Assembly: GCA_030141605.1 (NCBI GenBank)
Contig: JAQGDQ010000001.1
Coordinates: 560,001-620,000, forward strand
Origin: Tubiluchus corallicola
Taxonomy: Eukaryota; Priapulida; Priapulimorpha; Priapulimorphida; Tubiluchidae
Length of the DNA stretch: 60,000 nucleotides
Direction of reading: 5' to 3'
This document shows, piece after piece, positions 38,643 to 50,700 of the stretch (position 1 is its first letter; each line of letters starts with the position of its first letter). Position numbers and translations under genes: made by a program. The notes under the pieces are model-generated. The model had not been told where the DNA came from and did not search any database. It saw only the letters and a program-made list of their open reading frames with translations.

Positions 38643-38976
38643 GTATACAGTAGGGGTGAGCATTCTCTACCAGAAAGGGAATTCGAATCGAATCGAATTT
38701 GTGACTTTCGAATTCGAACCGAACCGAATTTCATTATTTCAAATCCGAATCGAATTCAAATTGAGTTTGAAAGATTTTCAAATTAGTTTTCGAGCCACTA
38801 GTAAAAACTGGTCTTACAAATATCATGCAAATTACTTGACTTTGTAATGATAAAGAACGTGTGTGGCTGGAGTGCTGAGTTACTCGAATCTATAATTTCA
38901 GGTTTGAATCGAATTCGAACTTAAAAAACTCGTTCGATTCGAATTCGAACTGTCAATGCTCACATCTAGTATACAG
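38643..38976. mobile_element. hAT-type MITE, 318 bp, with 8-bp target duplication
   Basis: GTATACAG at 38643-38650 and 38969-38976 flanks a 318-bp body. The ends are inverted repeats: TAGGGGTGAGCATT on the left, complement of the right end TAGATGTGAGCATT. Inside are tandem GAATTCGAATCGAA-type words near both ends. An 8-bp duplication with a (C/T)AGGGGTG(A/G)GCA terminus is diagnostic of hAT. No coding capacity. Confidence 0.9.
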
Positions 38977-39045
38977 AACATTATTGCAAATAAAAGAGGC
39001 AGGAGTCATAAATAACCAAGATTTGAATGACAAAGTCAATGAAGA

Positions 39046-39215
39046 AAAATGAACCAGGAACATAAAATGCAAAAGACTTAGCTGGGTGGGTCATGCTCTG
39101 AGATTACGGGAAGACAGTCCAATTATTAAAGCTTTCAATTAATCAATTCAATCTTTGAAGCCATGCAAGGCAAAGGAGGTAGATCACTGACATGGATGAA
39201 TTTCACATAAAAATA
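39046..39215 (+). pseudogene. Second LINE C-terminal fragment, plus strand
   Basis: The plus-strand frame gives KCKRLSWVGHALRLREDSPI followed by IKAFN and a stop; a shifted frame then gives EAMQGKGGRSLTWMNF. This is the same RLxWVGHxxRLxxDSP plus GKxGRxxxTW pattern as 37553-37895, in the opposite orientation and with a frameshift. A decayed non-LTR retrotransposon. Confidence 0.55.
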
Positions 39216-39352
39216 TCTTAACGTCTCATCCCTAATTTTCAAAGAATTAACTTCATCACAGAGCATCCAATGTTTTGGATGCGATAAAAGGTAGACGGTA
39301 ATGTCCTTGGATGAATGAAGCATGTAATGTCATAACATTATGACAACTGAAT

Positions 39353-39459
39353 TCAAATTCGATTCATATTTGAAATCTGGACATTTGATTCGATTCGAGT
39401 TCGAAAATTACAAACTCGATACGACTCAAATTCGTTTTCTGTTAGAGAATGCTCGCCTC
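39353..39459 (-). mobile_element. Partial hAT MITE copy, reverse orientation
   Basis: The complement of its right end reads TAGAGGCGAGCATTCTCTAA and runs into the ATTCGAATCGAA-type words, matching the left end of the 38651 element. The other end is missing. Confidence 0.65.
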
Positions 39460-39526
39460 TATTTCGAGAGTGCACACATAAGCATTGACACCAAATACAC
39501 AGTTGGCTTCCTGGCAATCTCTACCC

Positions 39527-39715
39527 GAGTAATGGTGTGTGTAATCTCTACCAGAAAGTGAATTCGAATCGAACCGAATTTCTGACTTTCAAATTCAAAT
39601 CGAACCAAACTTCAGTATTTCGAATTTGTATCGAATTCGAGTTGAGATTGAACGATTTTCGACGAGTAAAAATTAGTTTTACAAAGATCATGCGTATTAC
39701 TCGATTTTGTTTGCG
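39527..39715 (+). mobile_element. Partial hAT MITE copy, forward orientation
   Basis: CTCTACCAGAAAGTGAATTC at about 39546 and the following GAATCGAACCGAATTTCTGA track the 38651 element to about its middle (ending near CGTATTACTCGATTTTG), then homology stops. It is degenerate at the terminus. Confidence 0.65.
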
Positions 39716-39918
39716 TAAAAGGACTAATAATGCTGGCTGACAGCCGGCTGCAACTATACAAAATGACTTTATACATGTGGAAAAAACACGAAAAACGATT
39801 TTCTGGGAAACGGTTTTAATATAAAAAAACTTCTGCGAAACGGACCTAAACCATCTGGTTCCAAGGACAACGCGTCGGCGATGACTATGGTTGTGTAATT
39901 AGAAGGCCGCAGATAAAA

Positions 39919-39987
39919 ATGTCTTGCGCGTTTCAACGTGAAGAGTTCTCATTATTCAAGCATAAATTCCGCTGCTTAGTTGTAACG
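39919..39987 (+). CDS. Candidate orphan first exon
   Basis: ATG opens a 23-codon frame (MSCAFQREEFSLFKHKFRC...) ending at a good donor (ACG then GTAAAC). No downstream exon in frame was recognised, and it does not fit the INPP5E exon 2 phase. Local sequence is GC-richer than average. It may be chance. Confidence 0.15.
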
Positions 39988-40325
39988 GTAAACAAACTGT
40001 AAACTTAATAATAAATTACGTGTAAGCTCTGCTAAGCTTGTGGCAATGTTGATAATCACAATGTTTAATTTTAAACTAATTAACTTAGTAACAGCTAAAT
40101 TGTTATTCTTACTGCTGGAGTTAGTACAACATTAAACAATATGGCTGCGCCAAAGTTTCACTTATTTTTCTAACCTTAACACTACAGTTAACGCGTAAGC
40201 ATTGTAAATATAGCTAGTCAGACGCGTAGTCTAGTAAATTTAGCTCATTTTAGGTCTTCACGTGAAGAAATTGGTAGTTTGCAGTTTTGGTGGTTCTTTT
40301 TAATGCATTTCCAGATTGCCCTCTT

Positions 40326-41248
40326 GGGCGCCGAGTAACCCTCCAACCGAAGTAAGACAATTGGCGTACATGGGCTAGCCCAAGTAGGACGTGTCGTACA
40401 TGGGCTGCCCAAGTAGGACACTAGAGACTGGTATCAAATTGAGTCGTTAAGCGTACTGGCACCGTCCGTTGTCGTTGTTTATGTAATAATAATGATTAAA
40501 AACGTCAATACACGTTGAATAATTTATTATATCTGATAAAATAAAAGAATTTTATTCTGAGCTGGTAGAACGGGCATTATTAAATTTGGGTTCGATATTA
40601 ATGTTGTTGAAGTGAAATAAACCCACTTTTTAGGTGATTTCAACATTTGTTTGATTTATATCATTTTTTATATTGTTTCGCTTTACAGACAGGTGATCCA
40701 TTTCACTACCTCTTGGACAAATAATTGTTTTCTCCTAAGTAAACGTTCTAGCAATCTATGTGTCCTGCGTGGGCTAGCAAGCCATGTAAGACAGTGTCCT
40801 ACATGTTACAATACTAGTGATATTATTAAAACTAATTGCTTTGCTTTTCCTAAATGTTAAAATTACTTTTTCGTATTGTGAAGGCTTAGCGTCATCTGTC
40901 TCATTTTTAAACTCGCAATTATTTCTGTAATAACTGTGTGCATAATTTCTCACTTTAAAGCATTAGATACTTAATTTAATGTTATGATGATTTTAATGGA
41001 GCTAATAATACTGATGATGTTATTGTAAAAAATACATTAATTTTGTAAATTGTCGAGGATTATCCATCATTATTATAAAGTTACTTTTTCTCTAAAACAA
41101 ATTTATTATGTCATCATAATTCTCGATTCCGACAAAAATCGCCAGTGCCCTACTTGGGCTGCCCATGTACGACACTGCTTTTCCGCAAATTTAGCACATG
41201 CGTTTTACCGGAAGTGTCCTACTTCAGCTAGTGGGTTACTCGGCGCCC
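40326..41248. mobile_element. 923-bp terminal-inverted-repeat element
   Basis: The left end starts GGGCGCCGAGTAACCC and the complement of the right end starts identically; similarity then continues through (C/A)GAAGTA(A/G)GACA, about 34 bases in all. Subterminal blocks repeat GTACATGGGC and GCCCAAGTAGG on both sides in inverted orientation. No target duplication of 2-10 bp is evident and no transposase frame exists inside, so it is a non-autonomous DNA transposon of undetermined superfamily. Confidence 0.75.
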
Positions 41249-42904
41249 TACATGCCCAAATCAAAAATGTCGCTGAAACCAGTGCTCCAATATAAAGATG
41301 CAGCCTTTATCTGCACGCTGAAATACTGAAATAAAGAAAATAATGATCTACCATATGTTTAAAAAATAAATTTTTTAAAAGTTGGTGTCAGTGTCACGAA
41401 AACAACAAGAACTGGCCATTTTACCGCAATGTTTTCATTTTTGAGTTTCCAGAAAACGATTTTTTTTCTTCTACTCTGTGCCACAGTATAGAAACAAGCA
41501 GTGGTTTACTAAAATAAGTGTTACTGGAAAGCAAAAAAAGGCTGTGGCTTGACTTCCTACTTATCCAAACCTCTACCATTTTGCGTTCTTCTACTTCTAC
41601 AACATAGATTCTGTGTTTACTCTTCAGTGGCTTCCCCTCTCAGTGCTATTTTGTAACTTTTGCTTCTCTTCTGAAGCGCAGTCTGAGGTATCACTATTTT
41701 GCAATTGATCATGAAACTTTGCATTAATATCAGAACTAATTCTGCATCGATTGACAGAGTTATATCTTTTATTTGCTACCTTATACAGCATTCTATCTAA
41801 AAATGATTCATTAGGTTTGAACATTCATTTTCTGAGTTAGGGAAAGGTAAGAATTCCGTGACAGTTGTAGCCACGTGCCATACTAGATGTGTGGTGATAC
41901 GTAGCCACATGTAGACGTTGTAGATAGTTGGAGCCGTATAACTGCTGTAGATAGGTTTAATTATAACTGTTTTTAAAATACTTTTGTTTTGTGCGTGTAA
42001 ATAGACACACACCTATATATAAATGTAAATATAGACACACACAAATATATATGTAAAACTGTTGGGCATTACCACGCAAAGAATTTTACTGTGACCCAGC
42101 AATCTAAAGAAGACTGAACTACTGAAGTACACCTATGTTTCTAAGGTCAAAGAAAAACAATGGCGATATTCTTTCACATTATAAGAGCACCTCAGAACTC
42201 TAAAAATGAAAGATATATCTGCTGTTAGCAAAAAATGACTTTTGCTCCATAAGTCTTGTAAACAACCCGTTTAAACATGGCTAAGGTTGTATCCATATCC
42301 AACTGCCCATGTTTTTAAGGTCAGAGAATGTGATGAGCATATTTTTGTCACCATAATCAAAAAACGTCATTTTATATTTTTAATGACTAATTTCATCTAA
42401 ATGCTGGTTAACAGTATTTTAGCTGCAAGATTGCAATCTCAGAAATAACCTCAAAAATAAGCAAAATAACCAAAAGGTGACCACTAATTTACCTTTTCAT
42501 TATCTTGTCATATGTATTTGTCAAAAATTGGAAAAATCATTGATGTTAAAATGTATAAATAGGTATCAATGGTCAGGTAATATTATCATGTCTTTATTAT
42601 AAAAGCTGGCAAACACGTCATAATGTATTCATTAGTCTTTAATGATTGCAGAACAGAGTATTATAACTTTGCAGAAGACAACATCAAATACGCCCATTTC
42701 ATGCAAAAATTGTTCAAAATCATTTTATCACAGAGAAGATGCTTCTGCTTCAGTGTTAGCAATTGAATTCATTGTTAACATTCACACTTACATGTTCTAC
42801 CTTTTCAGTTATTTTAATTACAATTTATATTTAGAGGATTTGATTTCATTGTTTGATACAGTTGGTATAGCCTAAATTTGTTCTTGTTTACTGCATAATC
42901 CAAC

Positions 42905-43071
42905 ATGGATAAGTGTATAATTTGTAAGAAATGTTTAGAAGATGGTAGGCAAAAAGTCAGACTTTGTAAAAAGGAAGGAACGACATTGATCTAACAAGTG
43001 AGTTATGTTGAAGTAGTGTGATAGCTCAAGACGGTGAGCAAGTATATGCTGAATGTCACTTTAAAAAAACA
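42905..43071 (+). pseudogene. Decayed transposon-type ORF N-terminus (CxxC motif)
   Basis: The frame from ATG at 42905 reads MDKCIICKKCLEDGRQKVRL then soon stops. A shifted frame from 43033 continues DGEQVYAECHFKKT. Paired CxxC and C/H motifs of this kind occur at the N-termini of repeat-encoded proteins in many invertebrates; the family name is not known to me. An inverted relative lies at 43292-43387. Confidence 0.4.
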
Positions 43072-43291
43072 TAATTATTTAGCATTAGCAAACTTCGTAA
43101 CTACATTCTCGAGCTGTCGCACTATTTCTACGTAACTCACTTAGTTTAAACATATTTATTTTGCAACTTTTTGGACTTTGGTGATACAAAAAGTGCTCTG
43201 GTTACAAAGAAATATAAATACAATACATGAAAGACAGGGTGCACGAAGAGTATTACCGTTACAATTAGATAAGCGTATTAATTAATAAAAA

Positions 43292-43387
43292 AACGTTAGT
43301 CGGACGCAACTTTCTTCGTTTTTTTATGAAATCTGACTGTCTGCCTACCATCATCTAAGCTTTCCTTGCAAATTATCAATTGTCCAT
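43292..43387 (-). pseudogene. Inverted copy of the CxxC ORF start
   Basis: The minus strand from 43387 reads ATGGACAATTGATAATTTGC, corresponding to the start of the 42905 ORF, with GATGGTAGGCA shared. The first Cys codon is replaced by a stop and the sequence diverges after about 75 bases. The two copies face each other across about 220 bases. Confidence 0.5.
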
Positions 43388-44667
43388 GTGGAATTACGTG
43401 GTAAACAAGTAAACAATTGTAATTTTCAAACAATGAGTGCAAAATGTTCAAATATAGACTGTAATTAAAATCAATGAAAGGTAAAACATTTAAGCGATGT
43501 GATTCAACTAATGCATTGAAATGTTATACAGGTAGCCCTGGTCCTATGGTTTCAATAGTTTTTGCACAGCAATGACAATGCGGACACTTAATAAGCTGAC
43601 TGAGAATACTGACAAAGTTAAAATAGTTCTCAAATATGTAATCACTAATCATACATGTACAACATTTTATAGGATCTGTATGCACGGGATTCACATAGGC
43701 TTATTTTTGTCAAGGCGGACGAAATGCATTTGTAGCTGTAAAATTGTGTCATACTAGCAGTTAGCTATCAATTTTTATATGCTCACAAATAGAACAGGTC
43801 TAGCAGAATTTAATGCCGGGCTTCTTATTTTGCAAGAAATGTACTTTTGTAATGTCGACTACATTTTTGCAATTTGCTTGCATCTTTCTGCGAATGTTTT
43901 CACTTATTCCACAACAATTTTAACAGTGAACCTGCTTTTGCTCTTGTGGGTAGAACTTGCCAATTTGTCCATGGATAACTGGCAGGGTGAGCCAACTATA
44001 AAATTAGTTAAACTTGATTTTCATTATATTCCTCCTTTAAGTAGCAACCACATGTAATATTATTGATACGTACAGTACTTATGAATTCAGTTCTGTACAC
44101 CTTATAGAATGTGTGCTGACAACCGTGATTTTCCACACAAATTCTTCACAAATATAAATAAAACAATGAAAAGGTGTATTGATAGCTCCTTTTTTCCTTT
44201 AAAACATTGCTGTGGACACATCTTTGTGCTGTTTTGTGTATTTTAAGCACTATATTATTTGATTACAACACAAAACGTATTTTTTGCTAATAGTGTATAT
44301 ATTTTTCTTTTTTAGAGTTCTGAGATGTTTTGATAATGTTAGAAATATCACAATTGCTGACTTTGACCTTAAAAACAATTGTGTACTCATAGTTTGCCTT
44401 CCTTGAGACGTGTTTTTTGCTGAGTTGTAGTAAAATTCCCCTTTTCTGGTAATGGCTGACAGTTTTTTGCAGTTTTTAGGATATTCTGGCAACTTGTGTG
44501 CAGCAGATTTTTACTATGTTAATCTGCACATTTTTTCTGTACTAGGTACAAGTGAAAATATTTTTGTTGCAATGTCTTCCCATGATGGCCACAATTTGAC
44601 TGGACTATTAGAGTAATTAGTTTCCATTAAGACATTTATTACAAGACCTATGCGATATATATTTCAG

Positions 44668-44739
44668 GATCACGTTTAAATAACTTATCGTAACTCGGGT
44701 CAAACGGGCAGCTTTAATAAATCGGCAGATATTAAATCG
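44668..44739 (+). other. INPP5E 5' UTR segment with upstream 3' splice site
   Basis: TATATATTTCAG ends at 44667 and is followed by 72 bases of leader before ATG at 44740. This is acceptor-like, as at VPS8 and MRE11. Confidence 0.4.
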
Positions 44740-47700
44740 ATGATTCTACTTATGGAGAACAATTATGAGGACCTACAATTGCCTGCAGCTCGACACAGAA
44801 AAAGGTTTGCCGACATCGCATATACATGTACATGTATATATATTAATGATATGGTTACTGCTACTTTTACTGGCATTAATAGCTCAACCTGCACTTATAG
44901 TCAGTGATAATGTAGCGGTAACTAACTTCTTAACGGTTTCTCAGTTTTCAATTTTTTTGTGAACTGACTTTGAAACTGACTGTTTCTTAACAGTTTTTAT
45001 TTCTTGACCAGAAATGAATTTCTACATCGTACAATCTTGACATGCTTCATGAACTCAGAAGAAAAGTGCTTGCATTCTGTACTTAGGACTTAGTAGTTAG
45101 CATATTAATTGAAACAACATGCCTAACAGTTAGATGCACTAATTGGAGATAGGACATTTGGGTATAGGAAAATTGGGCGCGGCCATTTGGGAATCAGACA
45201 TTTGAGCACTGGCTTACTTAGGCGCGAGACAATTGGGTTTCAGGGCTGATGGACATTGCATTGTTACAGCCAAAGTGACTCGATCACACAAGAATATGTC
45301 ATTTCTGTGTTGTGCTATAAATCGTGCTGCTTAATTTCTTAGACTTAGCGGGAAATCATTGCCTGCTGCCTGAGTAGTGATTTTCATGTAACTTATAAAG
45401 TAGCTAAAGTTTTGTCAGATGAGAGTTATCATACATAATGTTATCATTGCATTTTGCAAGAGATACAGAACGAGTACTTACTGTTATTGTTCATCTTGAT
45501 AATTGTTAATCATCATATATCAGTTAATTAGCTCCCTAATTGAGGATCATTTTCGAGTTGGCCGCTAGTGTAAGCAACTAATAAACTAAACAATACATTA
45601 TGTCAGTTTCTTCTAAAGCATGCCAGACATTTAATGAATATAGCATTGTAATATAATCAGTGGCCTGCAGTCCATAGCCACTGCCATACATAAACTGCAT
45701 GTCCTCTAATTTTCGAAAAATTGTTACGATGTAAAAAGTAGATCCTGTAAATCTTTCTAATAACTAACTTTTACTACTAATAGTCACTAACATTTTACAC
45801 TGGTATTCTGTTATAACGTTGGTAAGTTTTACATTCAAATACATTTTCCTGGGCAGATAATGAAGAAAAAATTACATTTATTTTAATGCTGACACTAAAT
45901 AAAATGAGCTTAATTAATTGCATTAATTGTTGTTATTGGTTCGATCGGTTCTTAGTGTATTCATGGATGTTTTCTTTCATTGTGTGTGCTTAGTGTAGAG
46001 ATGGCTTGTCTATCTCAAATGTAAACAAACTGTCAACATATTATTTTGCTGAAGGTGCCACTGCAGAAATGTCATTCATGTGAGTGAATGAGCTGCACCA
46101 CGATTTTAGGTAACGTTGGTTTTAGGTAACATTTCAGCTATTACTGGCTAATGAATACTTCAGCTTATCTCTAGTTTTCCATAACAAATGATACCTCATC
46201 AGTAATGTTTTACCTGTATCAGAATTGTGTTAGTATGCTGTTGGTTTCCAGGTAGGTAAAGACTTGATTGTAAGATAATTTTTCATGTATTTTAGACAAG
46301 CCCTGGACACCAGAAATGGGTTTAAGTATACTTTATTAGTTCATCCTTAAGGCCACTGAAGTGCATATAGCTAAATTAAATACAATCGCTACAGATAACT
46401 GTGCATAAAAATAGACTTATTATAGGTGCATTTTTCTTGTTTGAGGAAGTCTGCTTTCCAGAATTTAGTTCTCATTAAAGGTCTCCAAAATACCCTTAAA
46501 CACAGGAAAATGAGTTGATGGCTGGGGCTTTGCCCTCTGACCCTGCTGGTGGAGCTTCCCCAGACCTCCTAGCTGGTTGCATGCATTGTTCCACAACTCC
46601 TTGCATGTGAAAACAATACTGTTAAATGTAGTGATGTTAAATTTTGGTGTGAACAGATGTTTTTGTGATGTACATGTCTGTTGTTTGTTGCTGTTTTTGT
46701 GATGCAATTGATATTTTTGAAATAAAATGCTGTGTTATTTTTATAAAAAATTAATGTAAAATTGCGGTGTTCTTCCTTTGCTGTATTCATTTTGCTGTAA
46801 ATAATACTGAATTTAGATGAAAAACCAGATAGTGCAAAGTCAGCTGAGTGGTTTTAGTTATGTCATATACTGCTGCATATGTTTTTTTAGTGAAGTGATG
46901 ATTCTTAGAAAATTATCGTATTGTGGGAGTTAGGAAAATAGTGAGTCATTAAAACGTTAACAAACGAAAATTTTAAAAAAATTAGGTACAACTTTAAATT
47001 TTATTGGTGCTCATATGTGACGTATGCTACTAATTTGCTACAACCTTGCACTATTATTTTTTGCTTATAAGAGTAGCTAATAGCTGTGGTTGTGTGTAAG
47101 GAAAATTGTGTTATTTTAATTTGTTTTGTGCATTTTACTGAAGTACAAACTACTGACATACATTTATTGAAACAATTTGGTTATTTGTTGTTTGCTGGAG
47201 ATTGAAGGATGTAATCTTTTTGTTTTAGATCATCTATAGCTAAACTTGCAGCTAAGCATGGCACAGGTACTCCACGGGACAATACTAGGAGTTCTACACC
47301 TGAGGGTCATACCAGTTCTATGTCATCAGTTGACAGATTAAATGACAAGTATAGCAAAGGTACTAAGATAGTAGATTACACTTTTGTATGCATTGTATAC
47401 AAATCAATGTGTTACAATTGCTTGCTTGATTTTCACTTAACCTGCTTAGCAAGTTATGTTGCTACATATACCAAAACTTATGTTGTTGGGCTGATGTTAC
47501 TTTTGATGAAGGAAAATTCAAATGAGGTATGCTAATGAGCAGTAGTGTGGCAAGGTTATTGTATATCTTCAATTATTGTAGTAGCGTGTAAGTACTAATT
47601 ATATCAAATTAATAGTGTCAATAGTATGCAAACTACATGCAGTTTGCTTGTGCTCAGGTAGTTGTTACAACTGTATATGACATAGCTTTCAATGTTCATA

Positions 47701-50700
47701 CAATATTATGACAGATTTTTTTATAAATCATATGTCTTAACATAGATAGAGAATTATTCTAGCATTCAAAAGGCCACATTCTAATTTTTCTGATTATTCT
47801 GATTTTTTTCTTTATATTTAGAAGAATTATTTTCCACAAATGATATTAGAAATGGTAATGCCTTTCTTAGACATTCTCTGCCCCGACAAGACAGCGGCTA
47901 TTTTCACAAGGCTCGAAAACGAAATTTTGTGAGGCAGTCATCTAACCAACAACTATCAAACTCGCTGCGACACACTTCTCTTAACAATGAGGTTATTATT
48001 TTATTACTTATGAATATCATTCATATTACTATGAATGAGCACAAAATTATTGTGGTAACTAGTAACTTATGTCACTAAAAGCAAGTTTCTACCGTAGATG
48101 TTTTTCCAAAAATGTGTGATAGTTAAACATTTATTTGTATAATACAAAAAAAACTGAAAAATGTGCAAAGAAATATAAACTATAGCTTAGCCTTTATCTT
48201 GAGGGTATAGCATGTTTTTAATTTGTTCTAAGAAAAGATAATGTAGTAGGGCTGAAGATTTTGAAATTTGGAAATTATTTTGGCTGTTATCTTACAAATG
48301 TTTCCTTATCATTTGTACAATAAGTTTGAAAAGATAATGCAAGGCATAATCGATGACTATGACTATGCAAGGCATAACCAACTCAACATTTAATTATTCC
48401 CAAAAATGATTCATTTCTAAAATAAATATTCACTCACTCTCATTATAAATTATTGTAGGTTCTCGTAGAATCAACTCAAAGTTTAGAAAATGAGGCAAAA
48501 ACTATGCTTGCTAGCTTGGAGGAAAACCCTAATGGTGACACTGCAATTTTTAAATCAACCACTAAGAGTTTAGTCAATGTTAAATGCACATTTTATGAAC
48601 AAGACGTTTTAGCTCATGCAGACAAGTCAGGCTCAGACACCACAGATTGCAAAGAAGAAAAAAGGAATTCTATGTCACGGAGGAACATTGATCATGGAAA
48701 TCCAATAGGGAGTGGTAAAACAGTTGGTAACATTTTACAAAAGAAGCATGTATTTGATGGTGAAAAAGACATTCGTGAATTCGAAAATAATGATGCTAAA
48801 CAAAGAAAGTTTATGAATGAGAAGCTGGTTTCTAATCTGGAATCAAGTGCATTTGATGATGATGAATCTGATTCAGATACACAAGAGAAGCTGTGCCTTG
48901 GAAAATCCATACCCGATATTGTGCCAAAAGAAAATCAATATCGAATTCAAAAACACGTTCGCGAGAAAAATAAACATGCCAATGATGCAAATGATGAAGA
49001 ATCTAGTCATGATGAGAGTAAAAACGAAATATGTAGTAGGCATAATTCTAAGAACTCTAGTGTTAGAAATGGATTGAATGTTAATAGCAGTTATCTCTTT
49101 GATACCAATAGTGATTCTGAAGTTCGAGTGAACAGGGACAAAAGACGCAGAAATTCAACTTCTAGTCTGTTATCCAAAACTTTAAATAGACGAAAGTCAG
49201 TTGATACTCTGAATTCCACAAGAGTAATAGATAAAAATGATGGTAGTGATGAAGATCACGTCTTGAGAAAATCTTCAGATAATTTACTGCGTAACCAGTT
49301 CATTGCTTCTGTTCATGAAAATCAAGATAATAACTTTCATGTGAAAGTAAATAAGCAAGCAGAGCAGACTGTTGAACAATTACATTTGAATGGCGGACAT
49401 TTTGAGTCAACTGATGTGTCTAGTGCATTTAGTTATATAAATGAATGCATTAGCAACATTCAACGAAGTAAACTACATTCACCGTATGAGAGGGAGAGAC
49501 TTACTGAAGCTGCTCATACAATTTTGCAATCAGTGCACCTTGTCAATGTTATTAAAACAGCAGATGTTAGAAATAAACCTTTCTTACTGAATACTGGAAC
49601 CTTAATGGGAAAAAAAGAGCTAAAGAAGTACCTCCCTGACCAACAGCTGAAGATATTTGTAGCTACATGGAATATGGCTGAGATGAAGGTATCTGAATTT
49701 ACGTACTTACAAAATGCCACAACTAATTAAAATCTGGCAAATAATTTTGATTTTCAAGTTTAATTGACACATTTTGGTAGTGCAGTTTAAACTTATTATA
49801 TCACAGCCAGTATTTGTTTATTGCATTTACAACATTTCTCAAAAACATTGTATTCATGCAGTTGTGGCTGCAGTTAACATGAAATAATATCATTCATTTG
49901 TAAGGATAACTCTTTGTTAAATAACGGATAGTTTTGTTAGACACTAGCCTATAAATGTGATTAGAAGTTTGTGTGTTATAACGTATTTAGTACTTAAGTT
50001 CTTTTAATCTTCCTTTTTTCTGCTTTTCATATGTTTACGTGTTCATATGTTTATATAGTGTTTGTTTTATACACCAACTTTGCAGAGTTGTCTGTAACTG
50101 TGTTTATATTAAGCTTTTGATGTTAATGTTATTTGGCATGCACAATATAAATATTTTACTAACCAGTCATTACTATTATGATTTTTTGCTGAGTTAAAGA
50201 ATGGCAGTTTAGTTATCTGTCATTTTTAACTATTCTACAGTTTCTTTAAAAATGCTGAATTTCAGCTTTTCCTTTCTTCCGGACGTTTTTTCACAATTGT
50301 GTTGCTCGCTCTCCATTAAATTTTGCAAACTTGTGCAAGATTCTTTTAACATTTTACATGAAACTCCCACTTAACCACTTAACTGACTGAAAATAGTAGT
50401 GTCATTTTATGAAATGACAGACTATGTTTACATGTGATAACTAACTGCATTTTACTGATGTACTTATGGCAATAATTCTGGCAGTGAATTACCTTTATCA
50501 TTAATATATTTCTAGGAACCACCTGCCAATTTAGATGATTTGCTGCTCCCTTTTGAACTGGAATATTTACAGGACATGTATATAATTGGTACCCAAGAAT
50601 CCACGGGAGCCAGGTATTAACTTAGCATAATAAAACCTACTGGGTACTTGTTTTTATAGTTCAAGTCCTATTTTTCTAGCCTGTGCCAGGCAGGATTTTT

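Larger units (their letters stand above)
34511..44739. other. ~10-kb intergenic region, transposon-rich, between divergent HAUS2 and INPP5E
   Basis: It separates minus-strand HAUS2 from plus-strand INPP5E. Recognised contents are listed separately: a hairpin MITE, retrotransposon pieces, a hAT MITE and its partial copies, a 923-bp TIR element and a small inverted ORF pair. Stretches 34,511-36,050, 41,250-42,900 and 43,390-44,660 show nothing I can support. Promoters of both genes presumably lie at the two edges. Confidence 0.5.

Noticed and set aside
41624-41824. Minus-strand ORF of 66 residues (polar, Ser/Asn-rich)
   Set aside because: Coding-like composition but no recognised domain, no clear acceptor, and adjacent frames are equally open; not supported.
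42642-42875. Plus-strand ORF with CKNCSK
   Set aside because: Single CxxC in an AT-rich frame; no second pair of metal ligands and no splice context.
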